From the NCBI RefSeq assembly GCF_017356035.1, contig NZ_JAFIQX010000005.1, positions 1-64,000 of the forward strand: 64,000 nt of DNA. The letters are read 5' to 3'. The stretch is from Longitalea luteola (GTDB lineage Bacteria > Bacteroidota > Bacteroidia > Chitinophagales > Chitinophagaceae). Shown one piece after another: positions 35,443 to 45,600 of this stretch; the stretch's first letter is position 1; each line of letters begins with the position of its first letter. The notes beneath the pieces are model-generated. The model did no database searches, had not been told where the DNA came from, and saw only the letters and a list, made by a program, of their open reading frames with translations. Both the position numbers and the translations under genes were made by a program.

Positions 35443-37968
35443 ATGGACAACAATTTTTCAGCCCAGGTAAAGGAGATCATTTCTTTTAGCAGAGAGGAGG
35501 CTTTACGGCTTGGGAACGATTTTATCGGAACTGAACATTTGTTGCTGGGGTTGATCCGTGAAGGAGAGAACACTGCTGTCCGTATATTGAAAAGCTTTAA
35601 TGTGGATCTGTACGAATTGCGGAAAGAAGTAGAACTGGCAGTAAAAGACAAAACCGGTAAAAACATTGCTAACATAAACAGTTTGCCACTCACCAAGCAG
35701 GCCGAAAAGGTGATTCGCGTAACTGTGCTGGAAGCAAAAGCGCTAAAGAGTCCGACTGTAGAAACGGAACATTTAATGCTCTCCATTCTAAAGAATAAGG
35801 AAAACATAGCAACTCAAATCTTAAATCAGTTCGACGTGGATTACGATTTATTCAGAAACGAATTAGGCGTTGTAAAAAGCAACGACGTACGCAGTGAATA
35901 TGCCGACGAGAACGAAGACGATTTTGATGATGAAAAGAAATATTCGCAGCAGAAATCACGCTCTGCCGGAAATACAAAAAGTAAAACACCGGTACTGGAC
36001 AATTTTGGCCGCGACATTACACGTTTAGCCGAGAGCGGTGCCCTTGACCCGATCGTAGGACGTGAAGAAGAAATAGAAAGGGTATCACAAATCCTGTCGC
36101 GCCGTAAAAAGAACAACCCGATCCTGATCGGTGAGCCCGGTGTAGGTAAAACAGCAATCGTGGAAGGTTTGGCACTGCGGATCGTTCAACGTAAAGTATC
36201 GAGAGTATTATTTGATAAACGCGTTATTTCATTAGACCTCGCTGCCCTCGTAGCCGGTACAAAATACCGTGGTCAGTTTGAAGAGCGCATGAAAGCCATC
36301 ATGAATGAACTGGAGAAAAACAGGGATGTGATCCTGTTCATTGATGAAATTCATACCATAGTAGGAGCCGGTGGCGCCAGTGGTTCGCTGGATGCTTCCA
36401 ACATCTTCAAACCAGCCCTGGCCCGTGGCGAGCTCCAATGCATTGGCGCTTCTACCCTGGACGAGTACAGAATGTACATCGAAAAAGACGGCGCCCTCGA
36501 TCGTCGTTTCCAGAAAGTAATGGTAGAGCCACCAAGTGTTGATGAAACTGTTCAGATCCTGAACAATATCAAATCCAAATACGAGGATTATCACAACGTT
36601 ACTTACAGTGACGATGCGATCGACGCCTGCGTAAAATTAAGCGACCGTTACATTACCGACCGGCTGTTGCCCGACAAGGCAATTGACGTGATGGACGAAG
36701 TAGGCGCCCGTGTTCACCTGAAGAACATCAACGTGCCGAAAGAGATCCTCGATCTGGAAAAGAAGATCGAAGATGTAAAGGTGGAAAAGAATAAAGTCGT
36801 AAAGAGCCAGAAATTTGAAGAAGCAGCTTCTTTACGCGATACCGAAAAACGTTTGCAGGAAGAGCTGGAAAAAGCAAAAGCAAGCTGGGAAGAAGAAAGC
36901 AAACATAAACGCTATCCCATAGACGATGAAGCCATTGCCGAAGTAGTGAGCATGATGACCGGCATCCCGGTTAAGCGGATGGTGCAGGCAGAAAGCGAAA
37001 AACTGCGCCGCATGGCCGAAGATATGCGTGGTATGGTGATCGGTCAGGATGATGCGATCGAAAAAGTGGTGAAAGCAATCCAACGTAACCGCGTAGGTTT
37101 GAAAGATCCGAAAAAGCCGATCGGTACATTCATCTTCCTGGGACCTACCGGGGTTGGTAAAACCGAGCTGGCCCGTTCACTGGCCCGCTACATGTTCGAC
37201 TCTGAAGATGCGCTCATCCGCATCGACATGAGTGAATACATGGAGAAATTTACGGTTAGCCGTTTAATTGGTGCGCCTCCGGGATATGTAGGTTATGAAG
37301 AAGGTGGTCAGTTGACCGAGAAAGTCCGCCGCAAACCGTATTCGGTGATCCTGCTCGATGAGATTGAAAAGGCACACCCGGATATTTACAACATCCTGTT
37401 ACAGGTGCTCGATGATGGACAGCTTACAGACGGATTAGGCAGAAGAGTGGACTTCAAGAACACGACCATCATCATGACCTCGAACATTGGTGTACGTCAG
37501 TTGAAAGATTTCGGTGATGGTGTAGGTTTCGCAACCCAGGCACGTACGCAAAGCGCCAATGAAAATAACAAAGCCGTTATTGAAAAAGCGTTGAAGCGCA
37601 CTTTCTCGCCTGAGTTCCTGAACCGTATCGACGATGTGATCATCTTTAATTCACTGAATAAAGACCACATCTTCAGTATCATCGACATCCTGATGAAAGG
37701 GGTGATGAAACGCCTGGCTAACTTAGGATTTACCCTGGAGTTAACCACCGAAGCAAAACACTTCATCGCTGAAAAAGGATACGACCAGCAATTCGGCGCC
37801 CGTCCTTTACACCGGGCGATCCAGAAATACCTGGAAGACCCGCTTGCAGAAGAGATCCTGAGCCTGCACATTAAACAAGGCGACACCCTGGTGGCCGACC
37901 TTGATAAAGAGAACTCGAAGATCCAGTTCTCGCTGAAGGCGACCAAGGAAAGATCAGAAGCAAACTAA
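35443..37968 (+). CDS. clpC: ClpC ATP-dependent protease ATPase subunit
   Basis: This protein has 841 residues from ATG 35443; the longer frame begins with a TTG and reads as non-family sequence. It has an N-terminal Clp domain pair (about 1-150), AAA module 1 with Walker A GEPGVGKT, a UVR-type middle coil ([19 protein letters not shown]), and AAA module 2 with GPTGVGKT and VGF (the ClpP-contact loop type) at GDGVGFATQ. The full pattern is ClpC, an unfoldase that feeds proteins to ClpP. A terminator follows at once. Confidence 0.93.
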   Translation: MDNNFSAQVKEIISFSREEALRLGNDFIGTEHLLLGLIREGENTAVRILKSFNVDLYELRKEVELAVKDKTGKNIANINSLPLTKQAEKVIRVTVLEAKALKSPTVETEHLMLSILKNKENIATQILNQFDVDYDLFRNELGVVKSNDVRSEYADENEDDFDDEKKYSQQKSRSAGNTKSKTPVLDNFGRDITRLAESGALDPIVGREEEIERVSQILSRRKKNNPILIGEPGVGKTAIVEGLALRIVQRKVSRVLFDKRVISLDLAALVAGTKYRGQFEERMKAIMNELEKNRDVILFIDEIHTIVGAGGASGSLDASNIFKPALARGELQCIGASTLDEYRMYIEKDGALDRRFQKVMVEPPSVDETVQILNNIKSKYEDYHNVTYSDDAIDACVKLSDRYITDRLLPDKAIDVMDEVGARVHLKNINVPKEILDLEKKIEDVKVEKNKVVKSQKFEEAASLRDTEKRLQEELEKAKASWEEESKHKRYPIDDEAIAEVVSMMTGIPVKRMVQAESEKLRRMAEDMRGMVIGQDDAIEKVVKAIQRNRVGLKDPKKPIGTFIFLGPTGVGKTELARSLARYMFDSEDALIRIDMSEYMEKFTVSRLIGAPPGYVGYEEGGQLTEKVRRKPYSVILLDEIEKAHPDIYNILLQVLDDGQLTDGLGRRVDFKNTTIIMTSNIGVRQLKDFGDGVGFATQARTQSANENNKAVIEKALKRTFSPEFLNRIDDVIIFNSLNKDHIFSIIDILMKGVMKRLANLGFTLELTTEAKHFIAEKGYDQQFGARPLHRAIQKYLEDPLAEEILSLHIKQGDTLVADLDKENSKIQFSLKATKERSEAN

Positions 37969-37991
37969 GCAGTCGATAAGAAATAATATAT

Positions 37992-38024
37992 AACCCTTCC
38001 CGGTGTACCGGGAGGGGTTTTTTT
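37992..38024 (+). terminator. Terminator after clpC
   Basis: AACCCTTCCCGG and CCGGGAGGGGTT pair with a TGTA loop (one G-T pair), followed by TTTTTT. It lies 23 bp after the clpC stop. Confidence 0.93.
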
Positions 38025-38260
38025 ATGCATTTTCCGGATTGTAAACAACTAATCAGCAGACCCAACGTTAATAGAACGTGTCCCTCGGTTTACATTATTC
38101 CCGGGTATTATGGGCATTATCGATGTGCCGGCATATTATTCGGGTTACCTCTAAGGTGGTGACTGCTAACCAGGTGACACAGCGTAGTGTGCCGATTTAG
38201 TCCCACTACAAAATGGATGTCGTCCCTGACCAGGGGCGACATTATTCTTAAAAGGCACGG

Positions 38261-38288
38261 GCCCGCCTTCGCCAGGGCTACGGCGGGC
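38261..38288. repeat. 28-bp GC palindromic element, second copy of the one in the M1 gene
   Basis: GCCCGCCT followed by CGCCAGGGCT and CGGCGGGC is the same 28-base element as at 30539-30566, with two differences. The ends GCCCGCC and GGCGGGC pair. The surrounding gap 38025-38364 shows no gene. Confidence 0.85.
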
Positions 38289-38364
38289 AAGGCATAAAGG
38301 CACTAGCTTAGAAATCAACGTTCTTGATGATGCTGAGACTGGTAAAAATCTAAAGGCCAGGGTC

Positions 38365-38394
38365 TTGGTTCTTATGTCTTGTGCTTTACTTTTG
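38365..38394 (+). promoter_or_regulatory. Full Bacteroidetes promoter of cmk
   Basis: TTGG at 38365-38368 and TACTTTTG at 38387-38394 match the -33 and TAnnTTTG boxes, with 19 bp between TTG and the -7 box. Transcription would start about 5 bases before the ATG at 38406, giving a very short leader. Confidence 0.8.
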
Positions 38395-38405
38395 CAACAA
38401 TACCT

Positions 38406-39095
38406 ATGCAACAAAAGATCATTATCACCATCGATGGATGGTCGTCCTGCGGAAAAAGTACACTGGCCAAACAGCTGGCCCGGGAGCTGGGATACCTGTA
38501 TATAGATAGTGGCGCCATGTACCGGGCAATCACCCTTTATTTTTTGCGTAATCACGTTGACTGGACCCATCTCGATGCGGTACATGAAGCTTTGCAGCAT
38601 ATAAAGCTTACGTTTATGTCGAACCATAAGACCGGCCAGAGCGAGATGTACCTGAATGGCGAGAACGTGGAATATGTGATCCGCGATCTGGTGGTGGCCG
38701 AAAAGGTGAGCGAGGTAGCTGCCATCCGGGAGGTGCGCGAATTTGCGGTGAAGCAGCAGCAGGATATGGGTAAAAATAAAGGTATTGTAATGGATGGCCG
38801 CGACATAGGAACTGTCGTATTTCCGCATGCAGAGCTGAAGATCTTCATGACAGCCGATAACGATATCAGGGTTAAGCGCCGCTTCCAGGAGTTGTATGAA
38901 AAGAACCCCAACGTGACCATGGAAGAAGTAAGGGCCAACCTGGAAATGCGCGATTATATTGATTCTCACCGCGAAGTAAGCCCGCTGCGCAAGGCCGACG
39001 ATGCCCTGGAGCTGGATAATTCCCATGTAACCATGAAAGAACAGCTTGATATTGCCAAGAAATGGGTGCAGGAACGTTTAACGCAAAACGCTTAA
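38406..39095 (+). CDS. cmk: Cytidylate kinase
   Basis: From ATG 38406 the protein has 229 residues and starts with KIIITIDGWSSCGKSTLAKQ, the P-loop of cytidylate kinases. It continues with YIDSGAMYRAITLYFL, the CMP-binding VMDGRDIGTVVFPHAELKIF and the lid region RRFQELYEKNPNVTMEEV. It phosphorylates CMP and dCMP. The end RLTQNA is encoded by short-word DNA (ACGCAAA, ACGCTTA), as if a repeat array forms the 3' end of the gene. Confidence 0.96.
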   Translation: MQQKIIITIDGWSSCGKSTLAKQLARELGYLYIDSGAMYRAITLYFLRNHVDWTHLDAVHEALQHIKLTFMSNHKTGQSEMYLNGENVEYVIRDLVVAEKVSEVAAIREVREFAVKQQQDMGKNKGIVMDGRDIGTVVFPHAELKIFMTADNDIRVKRRFQELYEKNPNVTMEEVRANLEMRDYIDSHREVSPLRKADDALELDNSHVTMKEQLDIAKKWVQERLTQNA

Positions 39096-39105
39096 CGCCA
39101 AACCC
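39076..39105. repeat. Short ACGCAAA words at the cmk stop
   Basis: ACGCAAA, ACGCTTA and ACGCCAA run in tandem through the last codons and stop of cmk. It is a minimal version of the arrays seen at 15294 and 23083. Confidence 0.65.
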
Positions 39106-39403
39106 TTATTATTTAAGATAAACTTGTTTCAAGTCAATTAAATATGGCCATCATTGCATATATGACAAACGCATTATACTTTTGATCTATCTCTATCCAA
39201 CGCTCCTACGTTCTCAAACCAATTTTACCTTCTATTGATCATTTGCATTCCTTAAAAATTTCATTCAGTATCCGCTGAACGGCTGTACCTGACCTTTTTT
39301 AACCGTTAAAAGAAAGTATGCACTGACTATTCTTCTGTGCATATACCTGCGGCTATTGCAGTCAGTCAGCCCATCATTTTATTTATCAGTAACACAGATT
39401 GTA

Positions 39404-39431
39404 TATCCTCCGGTAAACCGGAGTACAGGAT
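39404..39431. promoter_or_regulatory. Hairpin upstream of the type IX cargo gene
   Basis: ATCCTCCGGT and ACCGGAG...AGGAT pair around a short AA loop, about 92 bp before the ATG at 39523. It could be an operator or an mRNA leader hairpin. The rest of the gap 39106-39522 shows no gene. Confidence 0.4.
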
Positions 39432-39522
39432 ATTATTGCCTATACCCCTTGAAAAGAACAGAGACCAATATACCGCTGTAAACCACCCCTAACATCCCTT
39501 TTAACCACAAAATGTATTATTT

Positions 39523-41007
39523 ATGAAGCGGTATTTACTATCCGTTGTATTTGTAGCTATGACAGCTCTTGCCCATGCCCAGCTGGAAGAAGATTTTGAT
39601 CCGGCGCCTTCCGGTTGGATCTTATCACAAGGCGCCAACTTTAATGCTGTTAACAATAACGTTGTTATTCAAACGCCCGGTGTAGGAGGTAATAACCCCG
39701 CTAATATCGGAACGCCTCCGGTAAGCAAGACCTCCAACACCGTTAAGGTATGTTTTGACATTTATGCCTATAAAAAGGTAAATGGTAATGACCAGGCCGT
39801 TCCCTTCCCCTGTGATTCGTATGCAGACATTTTATTTGTCAAGTCAACAGTAGAAACATCGAACCAGGCAGAGGTGCCGGATAGTATTTATGCCCGGCAG
39901 GACAATTACCTGTTGCCCACCAATGGCGGTACAACCTGTTTTACATTTACTTTTCCTGCCGTTGTAACAGCGTCAGATTTCAAGGTGTTCATCTCTTTTA
40001 AAGCAGGATGTGGCCAGGGCAGCATTAAATATCATATCGACAATGTAAAGATCAGCGGGGTACAGGAATTATGCGCCGAAACGAATTGTGCGCCAGAAGC
40101 CCTCAACGATGTGTTTAATCGCGGCAATGGGCTGGAAACTTCTTTTAGTGGCGCTTTGTATGGTTCCAATTTAAATTACCCCGTAAGCAGTAACGTAGAC
40201 GCCGGTGGTACCGATAACGATCAGAATGATGCGTATACGGATCTGAAATGGGAGCTGGTAACGCCGCCGCTGGTTAGCAAAGGAAGCGTTATTATCAATA
40301 GTGATGGAACCTTTACTGTAACCCGTACTTCAACGACCGTAACGGAACTGAGCTTCACGTACCGGATGATGGATAACGGTCCGGACAATGACATCAATAC
40401 ATCGGCAGACAATATGTACGACGAAGCTACGGTGACCATTACCTGGCCTGCAGCTTCTACTTTACCTGTGGCGCTGGTTAATTTCAATGGCAGCCGTAAC
40501 GGCAACTATGTAACGCTGCAGTGGAGAACCAATATGGAAAGCAATAACAATGGATTTGAGATCCAGCGCAGCACCGGCAATGGCGTATATGAAAAAGTAG
40601 GCTTTGTAGCCAGCAAAGCGCCCGATGGCAACAGCAGCGTTCCCTTGTATTATCAGTTCAAAGAAACTAATATGGCGAAAGCGAATAGCTGGTACCGTAT
40701 TATGCAGATCGATAAAGATGGTAAAAGCACGGTGACACCGGTTAAAGGCGTACGCGGACTGGAAGAGATAAGTAAACTGACTGTATATCCGAATCCAGGC
40801 AAAGCGGGTAATATGAATGTGTTGTTTGGCAGCAGTGCAGTGCGGGATATTATCATTGCCGATCTTGGCGGCAGAACGATTAAGCAATGGAACAATTATA
40901 ATGAAGACAACATGGTGCTGAGTGGATTGAAGGCCGGGGTATATATGCTGATGGTGAATAACAGGGCCACCAGCGAAAGAATGGTGCAGAAGATTGTGGT
41001 TTTATAG
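39523..41007 (+). CDS. Type IX secretion cargo protein with C-terminal sorting domain
   Basis: This 494-residue protein has the signal peptide MKRYLLSVVFVAMTALAHA and a beta-sandwich-like first domain (about 20-185, EDFDPAPSGWILSQGANFNA). A middle Asp/Asn-rich cadherin-like segment follows (TDNDQNDAYTDLKWELV, GSVIINSDGTFTVTR, about 215-305). The C-terminus is a type A sorting domain: LTVYPNPGKAGNMNVLFGSS, then LSGLKAGVYMLMVN and QKIVVL. It should be exported across the outer membrane by the type IX system and attached to the surface. A terminator follows. Confidence 0.93.
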   Translation: MKRYLLSVVFVAMTALAHAQLEEDFDPAPSGWILSQGANFNAVNNNVVIQTPGVGGNNPANIGTPPVSKTSNTVKVCFDIYAYKKVNGNDQAVPFPCDSYADILFVKSTVETSNQAEVPDSIYARQDNYLLPTNGGTTCFTFTFPAVVTASDFKVFISFKAGCGQGSIKYHIDNVKISGVQELCAETNCAPEALNDVFNRGNGLETSFSGALYGSNLNYPVSSNVDAGGTDNDQNDAYTDLKWELVTPPLVSKGSVIINSDGTFTVTRTSTTVTELSFTYRMMDNGPDNDINTSADNMYDEATVTITWPAASTLPVALVNFNGSRNGNYVTLQWRTNMESNNNGFEIQRSTGNGVYEKVGFVASKAPDGNSSVPLYYQFKETNMAKANSWYRIMQIDKDGKSTVTPVKGVRGLEEISKLTVYPNPGKAGNMNVLFGSSAVRDIIIADLGGRTIKQWNNYNEDNMVLSGLKAGVYMLMVNNRATSERMVQKIVVL

Positions 41008-41031
41008 GGAAATAAGCCGAAAGGCGAACAC

Positions 41032-41058
41032 AAAAGCCCCGGCGTGCCGGGGCTTTTT
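41032..41058 (+). terminator. Terminator after the type IX cargo gene
   Basis: AAAAGCCCCGG and CCGGGGCTTTT form an 11-bp stem with a CGTG loop, ending in a T run. It would also work in reverse, for the small convergent gene at 41093. Confidence 0.93.
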
Positions 41059-41092
41059 GTTTTGGGTGAAAGGGTAATGAAGTAAATTGACC

Positions 41093-41284
41093 TTACCGGC
41101 AAACGCCGCAGGAACCGCCATTTTTGGCGCAGTGGCCGCAGGCCTTACAGTTCTTACACGCTGTGCAATAGCGCGAACCTTTGCAGGTAGCGTGATGATC
41201 TTTTACACTGAAATGATAACCGGAAAAAGCAGTAACAAAGGCGGCAGCAGCCACCAGGGCGGATACAGCAAACATTCGTTTCAT
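41093..41284 (-). CDS. Small secreted cysteine-rich protein
   Basis: This 63-residue protein has a signal-like N-terminus (MKRMFAVSALVAAAAFVTAF) and a mature part with eight cysteines in a CxxC-type series (YCTACKNCKACGHC, then CGVC). Such a density suggests metal binding or several disulphides outside the cytoplasm. It is too short for confident family assignment. It is convergent with the type IX cargo gene, sharing its terminator. Confidence 0.7.
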   Translation of the reverse strand: MKRMFAVSALVAAAAFVTAFSGYHFSVKDHHATCKGSRYCTACKNCKACGHCAKNGGSCGVCR

Positions 41285-41462
41285 AAAGTGTTGAATTAAT
41301 GGGTAATGATAGAAATTATGCGCGGGATGGCCTATTGACGAAGAACAAGTTCCGCTGGGATGAATATTATACCGGTGTATAACAGTTGATTATGAGCGCG
41401 GGGAGGGGAGATTTATTGACAGCGGTCAAGCCGTTAAGGTTATGCGGCACTTTATTTTTTTA

Positions 41463-41503
41463 AAAAGGCAATGCTTACCAGAGGTGGTTGAGCATTGCCT
41501 TTT
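41463..41503 (-). terminator. Terminator after the 41529-41960 gene
   Basis: AAAAGGCAATGCT and AGCATTGCCTTTT form a 13-bp stem with a 15-base loop; on the minus strand it ends in TTTTTAAAAAAA. It lies about 25 bp after the stop. Confidence 0.85.
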
Positions 41504-41528
41504 AAACGATCTTTATGGATATGTTATA

Positions 41529-41960
41529 TTACCAGTCGTACTCGTCATCATTTTTTACCGGCACGCCGAGTTCGATCTCAGTGACCTCATCGTATTCAAC
41601 GTTAAGCACGATCCAGTTATCTTCATTGACATAGGTTACAAAGAAATCGTAGTCTTCTTCTTCCCACTCTTCGATAAACTTTCCAAACACTTCGCTCTTT
41701 ACTTTATCGATGGGAGTATTCATGACGGGTTTTCCCTGGAAAGTGAGGTTAGGATTGGCCGATCTGATATAGCCTAATTTACCGTCATGGTCCTGGTAAA
41801 AAGTGAGCCGGAGTTTATGTTTGTTATATTGATAGAGCAATTGGTTTTCATCATCTTCGTCCTGGTACGTTTTATCGGGTTTGCCGAGTTTAGCAACTAC
41901 CTGGTCAGCTTTCATGCCGAAGGTGAATTCTCCGATGCCTTTTTTCGGTTTTATTTCCAT
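41529..41960 (-). CDS. Acidic hypothetical protein
   Basis: This 143-residue soluble, strongly acidic protein (ends VPVKNDDEYDW) has no signal peptide. The N-terminal GIGEFTFGMKADQVVAKLGKPDK resembles the strand-helix start of BamE/SmpA-like folds and of some cytoplasmic immunity proteins, where G-x-x-x-x-V-x-x-x-L-G-x-P-D is typical. The rest (YQYNKHKLRLTFYQDHDGKL) is beta-rich. I do not recognise the family and cannot name a partner. It has its own terminator. Confidence 0.65.
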   Translation of the reverse strand: MEIKPKKGIGEFTFGMKADQVVAKLGKPDKTYQDEDDENQLLYQYNKHKLRLTFYQDHDGKLGYIRSANPNLTFQGKPVMNTPIDKVKSEVFGKFIEEWEEEDYDFFVTYVNEDNWIVLNVEYDEVTEIELGVPVKNDDEYDW

Positions 41961-42173
41961 GAGAATGGTTTTAGGGGGTGAAATTAGGGAAAATGTATAT
42001 TCAACATGGGTTTGTTTGAAATTATTATGAAGTTTGGATCAGGCGGTATTGCAGACGTGCTGAAGCTGCATTGGGATTTATTTCGGATTATTCAGTACAT
42101 TGAGCTGAACGATAAGTCAAAACGGAGGCTACCTTTAGCCGGCATTGATCCTGAATTATATTAATGAATAGCA

Positions 42174-42590
42174 ATGGCTTCAAGTATAAGTACACGAATC
42201 ATTTTGGTTCTTTTATTAATCTTAAGCATATCAAGAACTAGCGCACAACAGCAGGAGGCTAATCAAGATATGATGGTGCGGATTGCTGAGATAGAGATCT
42301 TTCCTGAATATCTCAATGACTATAAAGATATACTTAGAGAGGAGGCGGCCGCGTCTGTAAAAAAGGAAGCGGGCGTAATTGCCATATTTCCGATGTTTAA
42401 GCAAGGTGAGCCTAATCAGATCAGGATTGTCGAAATTTATGCGAATAAGGACGCGTATGAATCCCATTTAAGAACGCCTCATTTCAAACATTACAAAACG
42501 TCTACCCAGAAGATGGTCAAGGCATTAAAGCTGGTTGATATGGAGCCCTTAGATAAACTGACCATGTTGGAAATGTTTAAGAAGTTGTAG
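42174..42590 (+). CDS. Exported antibiotic-biosynthesis-monooxygenase-fold protein
   Basis: This 138-residue protein has a signal peptide (SISTRIILVLLLILSISRTSA, cleaved before QQQEANQ). The mature part is an ABM/YgiN-like ferredoxin fold: MVRIAEIEIFPEYLNDYKDI, VIAIFPMFKQGEPNQIRIVE and AYESHLRTPHFKHYK. These enzymes or folds oxidise or bind small aromatic compounds; the exported version is common in Bacteroidota. The stop lies 19 bp before the first repeat of the CRISPR array. Confidence 0.8.
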   Translation: MASSISTRIILVLLLILSISRTSAQQQEANQDMMVRIAEIEIFPEYLNDYKDILREEAAASVKKEAGVIAIFPMFKQGEPNQIRIVEIYANKDAYESHLRTPHFKHYKTSTQKMVKALKLVDMEPLDKLTMLEMFKKL

Positions 42591-42609
42591 TGGGGTTTTG
42601 GGGCAGCGG

Positions 42610-45600
42610 GCTGTGATTTACTTTCAAAATATTCTGTACATTGGATCAGCGACAGCGGGTTGGTCTCGCTTAATTATGCCTTGGCCCGTTGTGAATTGCT
42701 TGCAAATATTCTGTAGATTAGATCAGCGACAGCCTTGTCTCGATATACAGGACCTCCCCACATGTTGTGATTTACTTTCAAATTATTCTGTACATTGGAT
42801 CAGCGACAGCTTTAGGCTATGGAACATACCGTTTACTGCTGTTGTGATTTACTTTCAAATTATTCTGTACATTGGATCAGCGACAGCCCTGATTTAAAAT
42901 CAATTAAAAATATCGCAGTTGTGATTTACTTTCAAATTATTCTGTACATTGGATCAGCGACAGCGAGGACTACATTGACCTGAAGCCCATACTAGTTGTG
43001 ATTTACTTTCAAATTATTCTGTACATTGGATCAGCGACAGCTCATATTGTTTCTTATCTAACAATAATTTGGTTGTGATTTACTTTCAAATTATTCTGTA
43101 CATTGGATCAGCGACAGCGATGGACGATAGGTATTAATGTCTGAACGAGTTGTGATTTACTTTCAAATTATTCTGTACATTGGATCAGCGACAGCTTTTC
43201 AAACAATAAGATTATGCGTTGCACGTTGTGATTTACTTTCAAATTATTCTGTACATTGGATCAGCGACAGCGAGATCCTTCTGATCCTTGCGCTTCGGTG
43301 TGTTGTGATTTACTTTCAAATTATTCTGTACATTGGATCAGCGACAGCAGCCAGGATTTACCCCCGCCAGCTCCGCCAGTTGTGATTTACTTTCAAATTA
43401 TTCTGTACATTGGATCAGCGACAGCTGTATAATCGATTACCGTCCAGTCAGGACAGTTGTGATTTACTTTCAAATTATTCTGTACATTGGATCAGCGACA
43501 GCTACCCGTCCAGCCTGTCGCGTTCGTGTTTTGTTGTGATTTACTTTCAAATTATTCTGTACATTGGATCAGCGACAGCTGTATCCGTAGAAAAGCTCTT
43601 GAAGCCATAGTTGTGATTTACTTTCAAATTATTCTGTACATTGGATCAGCGACAGCAGTCTGTGATCTCGCATCGGCCTCGCTTTGGTTGTGATTTACTT
43701 TCAAATTATTCTGTACATTGGATCAGCGACAGCTTTGGCGGCACTTGCTCAAATCTCCTTCTCGTTGTGATTTACTTTCAAATTATTCTGTACATTGGAT
43801 CAGCGACAGCTGATAGAACGGTTGGTAAAACAATTGAAGTGTTGTGATTTACTTTCAAATTATTCTGTACATTGGATCAGCGACAGCTCGGACGCGGTAC
43901 CATACACACCAACGTTTAGTTGTGATTTACTTTCAAATTATTCTGTACATTGGATCAGCGACAGCAAACTGAAACATTGGAATTATGATCGACAGTTGTG
44001 ATTTACTTTCAAATTATTCTGTACATTGGATCAGCGACAGCGGCTGTAAAAATCAATATAAGGGGTTATAGTTGTGATTTACTTTCAAATTATTCTGTAC
44101 ATTGGATCAGCGACAGCTACAGATTATATAACTTAACAATTCCCAATGTTGTGATTTACTTTCAAATTATTCTGTACATTGGATCAGCGACAGCAGCAAT
44201 TAAGAGACAGAATAAAAGAACATAGTTGTGATTTACTTTCAAATTATTCTGTACATTGGATCAGCGACAGCTATTTTTTCATGTAAGATTGTAATGGTTC
44301 CGTTGTGATTTACTTTCAAATTATTCTGTACATTGGATCAGCGACAGCAATAACCGCTGTCGATTATGATGGCCTCCTGGTTGTGATTTACTTTCAAATT
44401 ATTCTGTACATTGGATCAGCGACAGCCTGGGAAGGTTCAAAGTATATCGTTTCAGTGTTGTGATTTACTTTCAAATTATTCTGTACATTGGATCAGCGAC
44501 AGCGAAACACCTTACCGGTTGCTTTCGTGATTGGTTGTGATTTACTTTCAAATTATTCTGTACATTGGATCAGCGACAGCAACTTTCTGAAAAGGCGATG
44601 GACTATAACAGTTGTGATTTACTTTCAAATTATTCTGTACATTGGATCAGCGACAGCTCAGCAGGGTGAAAATCGCCTGCATCATCTGTTGTGATTTACT
44701 TTCAAATTATTCTGTACATTGGATCAGCGACAGCTGTCTACAAGACAGTTCAAAAGTCTTTTAAGTTGTGATTTACTTTCAAATTATTCTGTACATTGGA
44801 TCAGCGACAGCAGGATTTATAAGTATCTTACGAAAAGCCCTGTTGTGATTTACTTTCAAATTATTCTGTACATTGGATCAGCGACAGCAACAACACCCTC
44901 AACACCATCATACCCTTCGTTGTGATTTACTTTCAAATTATTCTGTACATTGGATCAGCGACAGCTGATTACGTAATAAACGCATCGGCAATTGCGTTGT
45001 GATTTACTTTCAAATTATTCTGTACATTGGATCAGCGACAGCGTATAATCTTTCTTTTCAATAACCTTTGGGTTGTGATTTACTTTCAAATTATTCTGTA
45101 CATTGGATCAGCGACAGCATAAATCAGTGTATCCTTGCTATCATGTTGGTTGTGATTTACTTTCAAATTATTCTGTACATTGGATCAGCGACAGCTTTCT
45201 ACTACCGGTAAACTATAACAATGCGGTTGTGATTTACTTTCAAATTATTCTGTACATTGGATCAGCGACAGCCTATTCGTCTGGATATTCAGCGGCTTTC
45301 TTGTTGTGATTTACTTTCAAATTATTCTGTACATTGGATCAGCGACAGCTACAATAAGAAATGTATTCCTTTCATCCTTGTTGTGATTTACTTTCAAATT
45401 ATTCTGTACATTGGATCAGCGACAGCCTTCATCGGACGTACCTATAGCGCGGCCCGGTTGTGATTTACTTTCAAATTATTCTGTACATTGGATCAGCGAC
45501 AGCAGTTTCAAGGGACGATTTATACCAATGGTGGTTGTGATTTACTTTCAAATTATTCTGTACATTGGATCAGCGACAGCGATATTTTCATCGACTTAAT

